Assembly: GCA_003667245.1 (NCBI GenBank)
Contig: RCNN01000162.1
Location: 1-60,075, forward strand
Reading direction: 5' to 3'
From: Heterostelium multicystogenum
Lineage: Eukaryota > Evosea > Eumycetozoa > Acytosteliales > Acytosteliaceae
Length of the DNA: 60,075 bases
A model generated the notes under the pieces. It searched no databases. It worked only from the letters and a program-made list of their open reading frames with translations, and was not told the origin of the DNA. Position 1 is the stretch's first letter; the number at the start of each line of letters is the position of its first letter. The position numbers and the translations under genes are program-made. Shown here piece after piece: positions 45,500 to 57,641 of this stretch.

Positions 45500-46212
45500 T
45501 CATTGACATGAAATAAATAAATTCAATGTATTTATCTCTTTAGTTATATTTCTAATTATTCATTAAAAGTATAATAATGTAGTCCATAATATTATTCTAA
45601 TAAAAGTACCAAAACCTTTCTAAAATGAAGATGTAAGATTAGATAAACTATCATTATTAACTGTTTCATCTAAATTTGAACTTACCCATTTTTTGAGGGT
45701 AAGAATTAACAACACCAATCAGACATTCAATGGGGTGACACAAATAAAACGAATGCAATCAAAACACCATCTTCTTTCAGGTGAGTGTTTGTTTGATCAA
45801 AAGAAATACCCCAGTAGTATCTAACCTTAAAATACATAAATTCATTTATTTTTGATGATGGTATATATGTTGACATTCCATTAAAATCTATATTTTAATC
45901 TTATAGCCATCCTTTCATTTTATTATCCAAAAGACATTCTCTAAAGATTGATTGATCTCAATTGTGTTAGTAATGAAGTTAAATGAGTTTGATTGTTTAA
46001 TATTTGTGTATACTCCCCTTCGACCAATCCTATCTAACGACAACAACAAATACAAATAAACCTCAGATTAATGTAAATATATCGAAATAATATTCAATTG
46101 AATGAATGGTCAAAGAAGTATAAATAGTTGTAATTCAAAATTTTTACAATCATCAATACTATTATTATTTCATTATAACTATCTAAATACTAAAAACTCT
46201 ATTACTTCTAAA
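45500..46212. other. Intergenic, 0.7 kb
   Basis: AT-rich with a 7-bp-arm hairpin (45681-45703). Contains no convincing frame. It probably holds the promoter of the CBM49-like gene. Confidence 0.5.
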
Positions 46213-46576
46213 ATGAAAGTTATCATTGTATTACTATTTGTATTTTGTACTATTCTCAATTTATCATCTGGTACCATTAATATATACAATAATAAAACTG
46301 CCAGTTGGAACTCAACAGAAGGTGAATTCACTTCATTCGACTGCCATCTTAAAAGTCTCGATGAAACTGTCACCATTCTCAGACTTGAAGTAATCTCTAA
46401 CCCCCCAACTCAAATTTGGGGCCTTCCACTATAATAAAACAGCCAATAACTATCCAGTTGAAAGCTGGGCTGCCGATTTTACTCCAGGCCAATCAATTAA
46501 TTTTGGATACATTGTCAAAGGAAAGGTAGCAACCGAATGGGATCTCATTCTTAAGTATCCAGGTCAAGTCGCTTAA
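46213..46576 (+). CDS. Secreted CBM49-like carbohydrate-binding protein
   Basis: About 120 aa with a clear signal peptide (MKVIIVLLFVFCTILNLSSG). The mature part reads INIYNNKTASWNSTEGEFTS, a pattern of beta strands (TILRLEVISNP), then after a one-base insertion near 46422 FHYNKTANNYPVESW, FTPGQSINFGYIVKG and a final strand. The order W...LP/W...G-x-x-x-x-FGYI resembles the CBM49 at the end of the cellulase at 52871. Free-standing cellulose-binding proteins of this type occur in dictyostelid spore and stalk matrix. Binding to cellulose is inferred. Confidence 0.65.
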
Positions 46577-46729
46577 TTAAATTCCATATTAATAAACCAA
46601 ACCATCTTGGTCATTTTATATTCTTAATGATGACAGCTTAATACCTTTATAACCTATCCAAATACTCTCCTGAAATAGTGTTGAGGATTGTGACTTGACT
46701 ATCAAGCTATTTAATATAATTTGATTGTT

Positions 46730-49243
46730 CTATTGAATTACAATGTTTGAGGTCGCGCCAAGGGAGTTTGGAGGATTGGTTGCACCTACTCTACCATCCA
46801 ATTCAATTGCCTGTTGTTTACCACTTCTGTTCTCCCAGAAGCTGTTGAAAAAGTTGTTTGGTTTGGCTGCCGGAGAGGCATTGTTTAGTTCTTGTAACTT
46901 TCGTTTACGTTCTGCTTCGATGTTCTGTGGCTGCAGCTCCATTGTTGGATTGGTTGCTTTCATTTGTCGATCTCGCTCTGTGCGCAAATCATCCTCTTTT
47001 ATCTGTTTCTTATGTTTATCAAATTGTGACCATAGAGAATTGTCATTGACTGGTCCAGCTTGTGATTGCTGTTGTGATTGTTGGATTTGTTGCTGTAGAT
47101 TCTGATATAGTCCACTGATTTGTTGCTGAATGGGTGGTTGTTGTTGCTGTGGCAAAACTGTTTGTGGGGATGCAACTCGCTTGTTGATGGGTTGTTGTGG
47201 TGAGGGTGATTGTTGCTGTTGCATTGCTGGTTGTTGGTTTGGTGGGGAATTTAAAGGTTGTTGGGGAGTTGGAATTGACAATAAATTATTATACAGCTTC
47301 TCTATTATTTTGAAAAGTTCAAAGTGTTGTTTTGTTTGTTGGCATTGTTTAGCGAATGTGTAAAATTCGATCCATAGCTTCTTGTGTGCTTCCTTCCTCA
47401 GTGCAACGTTGTTTTTTCAACTGTGGGAACAGTTGTACGTCATTGGACTGAGTCATTTTAAAAAGCTGGAATATTAGCTTGCTCACCTCCTCCAGTGATT
47501 CGTCAGGAAGTATATCTTTGAGTAGCAGCCTCTTAATAGTGTCAAGAAGATTCTTTAGGTCGTCGCACTGGTCATCCGAAAAGAAAATGGTGTCCGATTT
47601 GATCCAAGGGAAATAACGAGTGTATTTTTCGACGATTCGTGGTGTTCTCACTTGGAACTGCTGTATGCTGAGTGGATCTTCTGCTTGATAAAAAGGGTTG
47701 GGAATACCTGTCAGGAGGAACGAGTTTCCGCTGTTGCTTGAGGTTGGGTTAGTTCGCTTCGATTGGAGTATCGATGCCTCCATCATATCGGAAAAGTCTG
47801 AAGTTCTGTATTTAGATACATCGGTTGTATAGCATTCTAAAATGGGGACAAGCTGTGCAATATCCATTGGTGAGTGAAGGAAATGAAGATGCACTTCGTT
47901 GTCGTGCAGCGCCAGAATGTGTGTTATGGGATCGACTTGATCGGGAGGTGACAAAAACACAGTCTTTCCAGCACAAATATGTTTCATGAGGCACACCGAT
48001 GGATTTGAGGTAAGCAGCAGGGGAGTGACGCGATGTGAGCTGCTAAATGTCATAGTATCAAAATTTAGTTTCTTTTCGTTAGTTCTCCAACGAACAGTTA
48101 AACTAGGGTCTAGCTTGCTTTGGTCTTGTATTCCATTTGCCAACCTATTATATTTCAAATACTTTGATTCTGAATTTTCTCCTCCTATTTTCAACTCATT
48201 GTTGCTGGCTGTTTGTCCTTGAAGCTGTAGGTGCTGTTGTTTTGCCACTTGTAATCTCTGCTGTTGACGATTCTTGTTATTATCTTTATAGAGCAACACA
48301 ACATCGTAAATGACTCTTGTTGAATTCTGAGAGCTCTCTTTCATGGAATGCCTGTGACCGATATCGACGACAAATCAAACTGCAAAATCGATAGATCCGA
48401 GAGCATCTGGTAAAGTGAAGTAATATGAACATCTTTCAAAATAGTATTCAATTGATTAGATTGCTAAAATATAAATATTAGATATCTGTTAGTTTTAAAT
48501 CAAGTTGGTAGTGTGGATAATAGATACCTTTGTATGCTTAAGACTGAATGCTGTATTTAGTTGAGATGGTTGTGTAAACATTTTAAAGATAAACAAATCG
48601 CACTTGCTTATTTGTCGTCTGGATTGCGCATTAATTTTCTCAATCATTGATTGCACTTGTGCTGGTATGTCTATGATGGAATCTCCAACCCTGTAATGAG
48701 CAGGGTCGGCAAGACCATTCTGGTAGGGTAGCAATAGAATGAGTGAATGTGTGCCACTGTTTTGTCTGATGCTATCAATAGTATCTGTACTGCTAGTAGT
48801 GTCCAGACTCTGATCATCTATATCTTCTATCAATGATATCAAGGTATACTCCAATGCCTGAAGATAGTCGATTTCCGATGGAATAGTCTTGTGTATTGCC
48901 TCGTCATTGATGTTAATGGTGGTTATCGATTGAATTATATGCTTGAGTGATTGTTCTGCCCTGGTTCTATCGTTGAGTCTCCATGCATTCCTGATGGTAG
49001 TGAATATAGATACCGATTTGCAATCATAGAATAGGTCGAATATAACTCTGCAATACTCGATCAAAGACTCATAGATGATCGATGCAATCGATCTACAAAT
49101 GATTTTACTGCTACCAGTGTTGTTCAAATGATCACCTCATTCCAGGAGTCCATCAACGGGTCGACCAATATCGATATCCTACTGCTATTATTGCTTGCAT
49201 TACTATTGCTGCCATTGCTACTGTTATATTCTTGCGACATCAT
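46730..49243 (-). CDS. ints13: Integrator complex subunit 13 (Asunder)
   Basis: INTS13/Asunder belongs to the Integrator complex that processes snRNA 3' ends and attenuates transcription, and it also affects dynein localisation in animals. Exon 1 (48528-49243) has an Asn/Ser leader, ISILVDPLMDSWNEVI, IDSIRQNSGTHSLILLLPYQ and PAHYRVGDSIIDIP. After a 54-nt intron (48474-48527) exon 2 contains NSTRVIYDVVLLYKDN, LTVRWRTNEKKLNFDT, CLMKHICAGKTVFL, HDNEVHLHFLHSP, KYRTSDFSDMMEASIL, and a Gln/Pro-rich C-terminus with WSQFDKHKKQIKEDDLRTER. The length of about 820 aa is a little above the animal proteins. Breaks lie near 49124, 48345 and 47390. The family match is strong. Confidence 0.9.
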
Positions 49244-49409
49244 CTCATAATTATCAAATACATAACATAGCAAACAAATAAAAATAGAAAACTGAAATGG
49301 ACTTTGTCAAGTTATATTGTGTGTGTGAAGCTTTCAATTGATCAAATGCAAAATTTTCACAAAGACAATGACGGATGATATTAATATAATAAAACATAAC
49401 ATATTTAGT

Positions 49410-50249
49410 CTATTCTTTTATACAGATTCCGTTGACATGACGAAGTTCGACATATCGCTTTCTTGGTAGTTCGGTGATGTTGGCACTGGCCCATCCACTC
49501 ATGCTTGCTATACATTCATCGGTGTGGCGGGTAAGACTGCAGCCATCGCCAATGTAATTCCAAAGTGGATTGACGGCCGACTGGAATGCAGCCCATCCAC
49601 CATTAGATACAACGTGCTCGATAAACAGGAACTTTCCGCCTGGCTTCAACAGATTTTGAATCTCCTGTAGAATCTTTTCGGGATGTGGTATCGAGCACAA
49701 CACCAGATTGCAAAATGACGGTGTCGAATGTTCCGTTCTCAATATCACCATCCTCAATTGCTTGAGCAATGGTCTTAGGAATGATGGTCACCTTGAACTT
49801 GTCAGCGACAGCATCGGCAGCACGCTTCAGCTCCTCCTGCATGAATGGATTGGGCTCAATAGAGATCACCTCAGTAATAGGATGCTCTCTATCCTCGGTA
49901 AGATATTTAAAAGTGGGACCAACACCCGAGCCAACATCCAACACTCTTCCACTAGCATTGGCAAACAGCTTCGTCTTGTGCTTAGCCAACATTTTGTCCA
50001 CAACAGGACCAAGATATTTCCTATTATTATTATTAGTTTCCAAATAAGTATGTATCAATCAACAAAGCATGCTCACTACTGTATAGCAACAACAACAACA
50101 GCAACAACATCAATATCAACATACCACAGTTGATTGAAGAATCTATGGCCCAATTGGAGATGTGAACCTACCACTTTAAGTGACGCATAAGTCAATGCAC
50201 CCATAGCTGCATAGTAAAGTGGGTCCTCACTAATTTTTGAAAAAACCAT
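49410..50249 (-). CDS. METTL7-like SAM-dependent methyltransferase
   Basis: Two exons (50125-50249, 49410-50020; intron 50021-50124) give about 245 aa. A short hydrophobic N-terminal segment (YYAAMGALTYASLKVVGSHL) may anchor it to a membrane. The Rossmann core shows motif I VLDVGSGVGPTFKYL, the acidic ribose-binding EPNPFM, then CNLVLCSIPHPEKILQEIQN, LLKPGGKFLFIEHV and the family-typical W..GDGC.LTR (WNYIGDGCSLTRHTDEC). The last motif is characteristic of METTL7/TMT1 proteins, some of which methylate alkyl thiols. A one-base insertion near 49717 breaks the frame. The substrate here is unknown. Confidence 0.8.
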
Positions 50250-51629
50250 TTTCTTTAGCTTTATAGTCTATTCTATATTTGAATTGTATTCTTATTATAT
50301 TATTATATTATTGTTTCTTCAACATTAACTTCATTATAAAACTAAAAACATCGTGCATGGTATCGGATTGGGGTTGTTTAATTAAACTTTAGCACAATTT
50401 TGGAATAAAAGTAGAATTTCCCATTTCGCCAACACACACAATTGTAAATTCATAAAAAGTATCAATTCAAATTCAATACGTATATAATAATTATTATTAA
50501 TATACAATATATTATTTAATTTTTTTTTATAAACAGATGTCCAAATGAATTGCATCAATATAATAAAAATAATATTATTAATAATATAAACTAAACAACA
50601 TCTTTAAATGATCTCATTCAAAATTAATTTACAAATACATTAAAAATAAAATATAAAATATTATATATGTGTGTGTTTTTTATATTATTTGTAAAGAATC
50701 TATTAATTGCATTGTTGGTGTAGGATTAATTAATTCTAAAACAATCAATCAACCATCTTTTTGATTTCAAAAACAAAACTAATCATAACAATTTATATAG
50801 ATAATAATCATAATAACTTCAATTTTTGTAATTTATAATTATAACATAACTTTAGTTAGTTAACAATAATTATTATGATCTCATACTTTCTACAAGTTAA
50901 AAATACAATATTCTATAATTAACCATATTTTATACTTAAAATAACCTATAAAGCAATGAATTATATTAAAAACCAGCTAAATCAAATCCATTTGAATGAT
51001 CAAATAAAAAAATAAGGAAAATCAACGTCACAATTACAATCATCATACAAATAATCTAAATCATAACCACAAACATTTTACTGGTAATTGCAGTAATAAT
51101 AATAATAATGTTAAAACGGTACCAATCAACAAAATAAATATCCTACAAGTATGTATTTAAGACTTTTATTATTTTGTCGTTGGTTATCTACAAATTGTAA
51201 ATTGTAATCATCAAATCAAAATATTGTTGTAAAATCTTTGCAAAAACAATTATTTAGATGTGGCGGTGGAAATTGGAGAAGTTAGGATTTTGAAGTTATG
51301 ATTTTTGATGGTTAGACTTTTTATCTCTTTTATTGTTCCTCCTGTTGTTGTTGTTAGGTAGATCTTCATTGTTATGAAATTCTATTTATTTTATTAAATA
51401 GATCAAACATCATTCCAACATATGTGGATTCCATTATTGGTTTAAGAAGTTTAGTTTATCTGAATACATTGACATATTCTAAAGATAGGATCATCAAAAA
51501 CTGGTTGGAATATTTATTTATCAGATTGATGTAACTTATTTTTTGGACAATCGTTTGATTTTGTTTGTATGTAAGATTTATATTATCAATTCAAATAAAT
51601 TCAAAATTTTCAATTAATATTATAAACAG

Positions 51630-51893
51630 TTAGGCTTTGTTCCAAACATTTTCTTGTGAAATAGGATTTAATATTAATTTTTTGTCATTGAAATTTAAAT
51701 AATGTTGATATTTTGGTTGGTCCTCTTTTGTATTAAGACCAAGAAAATAATAATAAAAATTAATGAAACATCCAAAATTAACTGACAAAAAAAAACAACA
51801 AAAATGTTTTGACAAATCTATATATTTTTTTGTGTTTTTTTTTTGTTGTTTAGATAATCTGATAAGATTTTGCCCTAAATCTATACTATTCAT
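51630..51893 (-). CDS. Hypothetical small protein, weak
   Basis: 87-aa frame. The C-terminal third (KEDQPKYQHYLNFNDKKL, then NPISQENVWNKA) looks coding, while the middle is Phe/Tyr-rich as expected from T-rich DNA. It may be the final exon of a spliced gene. No family recognised. Confidence 0.2.
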   Translation of the reverse strand: MNSIDLGQNLIRLSKQQKKNTKKYIDLSKHFCCFFLSVNFGCFINFYYYFLGLNTKEDQPKYQHYLNFNDKKLILNPISQENVWNKA

Positions 51894-51999
51894 TGTTCAT
51901 ATGACGTTTTAAAATGAATTCTTTTTAATTTATTTTTGATTTTCATAGATAACCCATGGAACTAACACATTTGAGACTTCATAATTTTTAATTTATTCA

Positions 52000-52317
52000 A
52001 TGGAAATTGAATCATTCATCATCATCTTTGACAACTCCACCACCACCAGCACTAACCACACCAATGCCTCTCACCAAAACCCACCAGAACCACACAGAAC
52101 TATACCGATTCTTAAATTAACCTCCACTTTTTTTTGTTGTAGTTTTTTCAAAAAAATCATTATTTTCCAAATCCACTTTTATCGGTTATCTAATATTACA
52201 GAAAATACATTGGTTCTAAAGATTATTAGATCCCACAGATGGTACTCGCATTGTGGATCTGTAGGTCACTTTTCTTCAGAAAGTAAAGGTGTCATGATAA
52301 ATTGGTTTGGTTTTTAA
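52000..52317 (+). CDS. Hypothetical protein, weak
   Basis: A 105-codon ATG frame, long for this AT-rich interval. It opens MEIESFIIIFDNSTTTSTNH and has no domain. Its 3' end overlaps the convergent frame at 52314-52622 by four bases. Chance or a lineage-specific gene are both possible. Confidence 0.2.
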   Translation: MEIESFIIIFDNSTTTSTNHTNASHQNPPEPHRTIPILKLTSTFFCCSFFKKIIIFQIHFYRLSNITENTLVLKIIRSHRWYSHCGSVGHFSSESKGVMINWFGF

Positions 52318-52622
52318 ACTTTGGTATTTGTTGCAAGGTTGTTTGGTGTTTTTGTTTTTGATGAAAATGATGAAACAAAGTAGTTGCTTTTTTCAATAAT
52401 TTGAGGTGGCTGTTTGAACTGGAAAACCATGGCCATACCGGTGGCTGCACGGCCGGTGGGGGTCCTTTCTTTGAGCTTCCACCATACAAGTTCAACGCAA
52501 TTTAGGGTATCTGTTTCTGGATTTGAAATGGCATAAATTTTAATTCTACACAAACACTCAGCTAGTTGGTTGATATATTGATTTATTTTATTTATTTTCA
52601 ACGTCCACGACATACGATTCAT
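52314..52622 (-). CDS. Hypothetical protein in a GC-rich island, weak
   Basis: A 102-codon frame containing NPETDTLNCVELVWWKLKER and MAMVFQFKQPPQIIEKSNYF. The stretch is much less AT-rich than its surroundings, which itself lowers stop frequency. A second frame on the same strand is also open, so coding status is unclear. Confidence 0.25.
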   Translation of the reverse strand: MNRMSWTLKINKINQYINQLAECLCRIKIYAISNPETDTLNCVELVWWKLKERTPTGRAATGMAMVFQFKQPPQIIEKSNYFVSSFSSKTKTPNNLATNTKV

Positions 52623-52870
52623 CCACTTGGACTACTCAAGTATAAATACTCTGATGACAATCAAAATCATTTCATATTTTTAAAATCATACCAATATTAT
52701 AACATTACTTTCTATACCATTAATATTACTATTGCAAATACATCTAAATATCTGTTGTAGTTTTCCCTTGCCATATTATAATTATATTACAATACTTTAC
52801 CTTTATGTTAATATCCAACTTCCAACTGTGAAATTTCTTTATTAACTTGTCAACTTTTAAAATACCAAAA

Positions 52871-54810
52871 ATGTTTTCCAAAAGATTCTTTTGGTCATTG
52901 ATTGCCCTTTTTGTTGCAGTTCAATCAGTGACTGGTATGTCTTCTAATATTCCATTCTATTAATTTGAAACTAAGTCCAAATGCTAATATTATTTTTTCA
53001 ATTATTTTAGCTGCAGATTATTGTGACACTCTGAAATATGCTCTTATGTTTTATAAATATAATAGAGCTGGAAATTACCAGATAATGATGTCCCATGGCG
53101 TGGTGACTCTGTATTGGTAGATGGTCCTTTTGCCGGTGGTTATTTCGATGCCGGAGATCATGTCAAGTTTGCTCTTCCAATGGCCTATTCAATGACCATG
53201 TTGGGTTGGGCTTTCATTCAATATGAAAAGAATATTGAAGCCTGTGGTTTGACCAAGCTTTTCCTTGAAGATATCAAGTATGGTACTGATTGGTTAATTG
53301 CTGCCCACACTGCTCCAAATGAATTTGTCGGACAAGTTGGTGACGGATATGCTGATCACTCATTTTGGGGACCACCCGAGTTGTTGAACATGGCTCGTCC
53401 AATCTACAAATTGACCACTTCTGCACCAGGAACTGAAGTTGCTATGGAAGCAGCTGCCGCTCTCTCTGCCGCATCGATTATCTTCAAGAACCGTGATTCT
53501 GCTTACTCTGCCACCTGTTTATCCCATGCCAAGCAACTCCACTCATTCGGTGATACCTATCGTGGAAAATACTCAGACACCATTACCAACGCCCAATCAT
53601 TCTACAACTCATGGTCTGGATACAAGGACGAAATCGTGTGGGGTACCATCTGGTTATACAAGGCTACTGGTGACGCTTCACTCTTAAGCAAGGCTAAGGC
53701 TGATTATGCTTCATTCGGTGTTGGTGGAATGGCCCAAGGAAACTCTCACGATTGGGATCTCAAAGCACCAGGTGTATGTCTCCTTATGGCTCAAATCACT
53801 GGAGAATCCACTTACAAGAAGGATATTGAAGGTTTCCTCAACTACTGGTTGCCAGGTGGTGGTATCACCTATACTCCAGGTGGTTTGGCTTGGATTCGTC
53901 AATGGGGTCCAGCTCGTTATGCTGCTACTTCTGCTTTCTTGGCTGCTGTCTATGGTGGTGAAAAATACACTAACTTCTGTCAAAAGCAAATTAACTACAT
54001 TCTCGGAGATAATCCAAAGCAACAATCATTCGTCATTGGTATTGGTCCTAACGCACCAAGAGATGCCCATCATCGTGCTGCCCATCATTCTCTCACCAAC
54101 AACATCAATAACCCAGTTCACAACACCTACTTACTCAAAGGTGCCCTTGTTGGTGGTCCAGGACAAGATGACTCCTATGTTGATGACCGTACTGACTACG
54201 TCAAGAACGAAGTTGCCACTGATTACAATGCCGGTTTCGTTGGTGCTCTTGCTGCTTTGGTAAATCCAAACACAACCCCAACTCAAACCCCAACTCAAAC
54301 CCCAACTCAAACCCCAACTCAGACTCCAACTCAGACTCCAACTCAAACCCCAACTCAAACCCCAACTCAAACTCCAACTCAAACACCAACTCAAACCCCA
54401 ACTCAAACTCCAACTCAAACTCCAACCCAAACTCCAACCAAACTCCAACCCAAACTCCAACCCAAACTCCAACTCAGACTCCAACCCAGACTCCAACTCA
54501 AAATCCAGGTGGACAATGCTCAGTTACTTACTCCCAAAAAGTAGTTAACTCATGGGTAAACAATGGAGTCCAGTACCAAGTCATGGATGCCTTCATCAAA
54601 AACAGTGGATCTACTAAAGTCAAGTCAATTCAATTCGAATTCCCAGCCTCCATCCAAGAGAAATGGAATATCGATCAAGTCTCTGGTAACACATTCACCT
54701 TGCCATCATGGCAAAACGGTTTGAATGTCGGTGAAACTTACAAGTTTGGTTACATCACCAGAGCCGACAGTGTCCCACAATTGGGTAAGAACAGCAAGCC
54801 AAGCTGTTAA
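52871..54810 (+). CDS. celA: GH9 endoglucanase with TQTP linker and CBM49
   Basis: A secreted family-9 endo-beta-1,4-glucanase. Exon 1 (52871-52934) encodes a signal peptide (MFSKRFFWSLIALFVAVQSV). Intron 52935-53010. Exon 2 has the GH9 fold: PWRGDSVLVDG, GGYFDAGDHVKFALPMAYS with the catalytic DAGD aspartates, SFVIGIGPNAPRDAHHRAAH with the substrate His, and TDYVKNEVATDYNAGFVGAL with the acid Glu. Then comes a (TQTP)n linker and a C-terminal CBM49 (CSVTYSQKVVNSWVNNGVQY to GETYKFGYI). The total is about 621 aa. Breaks lie near 53073 (start of the catalytic domain) and 54438 (in the linker). The layout recalls the spore-germination cellulase of D. discoideum, which has TETP repeats. A role in spore or stalk wall digestion is inferred. 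Confidence 0.9.
54271..54502 (+). repeat. 12-bp tandem repeat encoding TQTP linker
   Basis: About nineteen copies of ACTCAAACCCCA-like units with silent variation. It encodes the O-glycosylatable linker of the cellulase and is a likely site of length variation and of the break near 54438. Confidence 0.9.
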
Positions 54811-55091
54811 GCCTACCAATTATCCTATCGCCTTGTACTTTTATTCCAATATTAATTTAGAAAATAAAAAGTATTGTTGTAATTAATAATTATCCACTAT
54901 AAAACAATATGCTTCTGTCTCTTTACTTTCTTTATTATTATTGATACATCTTGGTGTTCTTATTATTAATATTAGTATTGTGAATCTAAATAACTAGATC
55001 TCTATATGTATATATATTATTATGTACATCTCAAGCTGTGCAACTTGGAACTGGTAAACTTGAGCTAGAACTAACTATTCTATCTATTGAT

Positions 55092-56269
55092 CTATTGTTT
55101 CTTTAACTCTGTGAATTTACTATGTTTAGTTTGCATTGCATGCATGGTTGCTTCTTTCTCACCTGTTAATACTGAAATGATGTTTGTTAGTTTGTTTTGA
55201 TCATGTGGCTATTTAATGTGGACTGTACTTACTTTTATTACAATCAAGACAAATCAGTTGGAAACTTGCTGTATTAGTGAATTTACCAGCTTTATGCTCT
55301 TTCTCTACAAATTCTACAGCTTTCTTGAGGGTGGACTCATCTTTTGTTGAAAAGATGGTTTGGTCATAGTTTTCTGATCCATTTGCATAGGGACATAATG
55401 CAAGAGCGTCATAATGTATACCATCATATATTACAAATACTCTCTCGGAATAGTTCTTATCTTCGCCATATCTATACAATATCTTGGTTTGAATATCAAA
55501 TGCACCAATCTCTGTTTTATAATATGCTGATAAAATCGAGAGTTCTATAGCACCTCCCCAGTGTTTTGGATTAGTTATCCACATGCAATAATCTTCCTAT
55601 ATCATGAATAATACATATAAATAAGTACTCAGTACGAAGAATAATGAACAAATTAAAAGACATACATTCTCTTTCTCAAGAAAGCCTTCGTTATAAGTTA
55701 TTGGGTCGCTCTTTACAGCACTGACAATGACTGAACGCAAATATTGACCCTTGGATCTATTCTTGTTCTCAAGCACATATGCAACCGCACTAAATAGACA
55801 ACTGTTGTCATTTTCTGTTAGACGTCGAACAATATATCCTCCCTTATCCTCAACACCTGAAGCTTGTCGTGTTGGGGCAGAAGATGACGACGAGGAAGAG
55901 GCATTAGTGGTGGGAGCAGAAGTGGCACCAGCGCCACCACTGGTCTCCTCAACCGTTTACAGTATCTCCATTTACAATAAAACCTTCAATCAAAGATTCT
56001 TTATTTGATGTATCCAATGGCTTTGGCGGGTAACCACATAGAACTAATCAAATGACACCAAACATCAATCAAACCAATGTTAATGATTTCAATTCAATCA
56101 ACCCAATGATTTAATTATTATTATAATGGAACATACTTTTTTGAGAGGAAGGGTCAATATTTGTTTTCTCTAGAATTAACAACTGAAACTGATGTATTGT
56201 TGATTTAGGGTCAAGTGATCTAATATTATCAACACCTGATTTACTTCTTAATCTAATAGAAATACTCAT
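55092..56269 (-). CDS. yod1: Ubiquitin thioesterase OTU1/YOD1
   Basis: YOD1 is a p97/Cdc48-associated OTU deubiquitinase in ER-associated degradation and lysophagy. Four exons (56137-56269, 55676-56043, 55233-55596, 55092-55171) with GT-AG introns give about 314 aa. The N-terminus is UBX-like: MSISIRLRSKSGVDNIRSLD, then LCGYPPKPLD and a GDTV turn. After a Ser/Ala/Thr linker comes the OTU domain with catalytic Cys in TENDNSCLFSAVAYVLE, EDYCMWITNPKHWGGAIELS, and the His in VIYDGIHYDALAL. The C-terminal C2H2-type finger reads FQLICLDCNKILTGEKEATM then HAMQTKHSKFTE. One break lies near 55958. Much of it has no ATG in frame and would be missed by ORF calling. Confidence 0.9.
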
Positions 56270-57641
56270 TATTATTTATAATATATTATTACGATTGTAT
56301 TTATTATTTATATTATTAATTGTTGTTGTTTCAAAGTAATTTTAATAATGTTCTAAATTCGACTGACTGACAGCAAATAAATGTAACATCAATATTTAAC
56401 TTCACAACTCACTCTACCCTACCCCCAAAAATACATGTAATTTTGTATGTTTGCATTTTTTAATTAAATTATTTGAAATATTTTTAATGAATTAAAATTA
56501 CAGGTCATGTGACCATAATAATAATATTATCCTTTCACATTTTTCTCAATCTTCTCCAAAGTCAATAATTTTCAATTTATATATATAATGATGGTTAATT
56601 TATTTTAATAGAGTAGTAACTTAGTACTAAACTAATTTTTAAGAAGTAAATTCATCTTTTACGTTGTTTAGTTCACATTAATTCATAAGTAATTAACTGA
56701 AGTGGTTAACAATAATTATATATATATTAAAGTAAATCATCAACTTCTTAGCTTAACTTATTCGAAGACCTAATTCATTTTAAAGAATATCTTTTTCTAT
56801 TTTTTATTATATAAGATCTATATTATTAATATTGATTAAAATCTAATCAATTATTCAGTTTTTTTAAAATTATCTTAGATTTAAATACTTAATTATTTAT
56901 TTAATTTATTTTAAATGTATTTTGAAACACCATTTTTGTTGGAGACATGCATATAAGACCTATAAAACTAAAAGTAACTTTAACAAATTGATTGATTTTT
57001 TTTAATTTAGTATTTTTATGAAGTGCCATGCACCAACAGAAGTTAACGATGAATTTCAAAAACCAAACCTTCCGTTAGGGTCCAAGTTTGAAAAATGTAT
57101 TTTAATTTTAAATATTTTTATTCAAGAATGTTTTTTTAGATATTTTATAAATGTCATGTCATATGAATTTACCCTTTGGGAAATGGGAAAAAAGGGAATG
57201 TCCAATCCCATTTAGAGTTTGGGAAAATGAATCTGGACGAGTCTTTTTTTATCAGAATCTCCATCATTATACAAATAGTTCCGTTATCCACATGGCGAAA
57301 AAACTTCGTTAGCACTTTTGGACCAATGTAGACATGTCTAGTTTTGTGGAACAGGCCATGGAAACGGCGAACGAAATGTTGGAATTACTAAATGTTTTTT
57401 CATTTAAGTTCTCTTACTTTAATTTCCTTAACACTTAACGAACTCTTCAAATCGAATGATATTTAAAGGCCATCCATCTTGATTTTCAACCATTCATTCA
57501 TTTCAAATCTTACATTAGTACAAATATCTAAAGTTAAATATATCTATTTATTTATTTTTTTATTTACAAATACAATCAAATAATAAATTTATTATTTAAC
57601 TTAAACTTTTAACATTACTAAAAATAAATACATAACAAAAC
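56270..57641. other. Intergenic, 1.4 kb, with a coding-like island
   Basis: Very AT-rich from 56270 to 56950. The island at 57018-57438 is listed separately. The remainder is the promoter side of the second cellulase. Confidence 0.45.
57018..57438 (+). pseudogene. Possible gene relic
   Basis: The part from about 57180 is less AT-rich than the surroundings. One frame reads PFRVWENESGRVFFYQNLHH then NSSVIHMAKKLR to a TAG at 57310-57312, and stays open afterwards through NVDMSSFVEQAMETANEMLE to 57438. The upstream frame from 57018 ends in TLWEMGKKGMSNP. No family could be assigned. Repeated Trp/Glu/Gly/Arg spacing hints at a decayed WW-like or similar fold, but this is speculation. Confidence 0.25.

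Larger units (their letters stand above)
50250..52870. other. Intergenic, 2.6 kb, with three doubtful small frames
   Basis: Very AT-rich except 52380-52520. It contains weak frames listed separately (51630-51893, 52000-52317, 52314-52622). No RNA gene was recognised. The right end is the promoter side of the first cellulase. Confidence 0.45.

Noticed and set aside
45681..45703. 7-bp-arm hairpin CTTACCC...GGGTAAG
   Set aside because: Short enough to be expected by chance in 60 kb; no T-run or conservation supports a terminator.
54131..54496. Minus-strand frame with repeated LSWGLSW
   Set aside because: It is the reverse reading of the TQTP linker repeat and has no independent support.
54271..54502. 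CRISPR-like regular repeat array
   Set aside because: Units are contiguous 12-bp coding repeats without spacers, in a eukaryotic gene.
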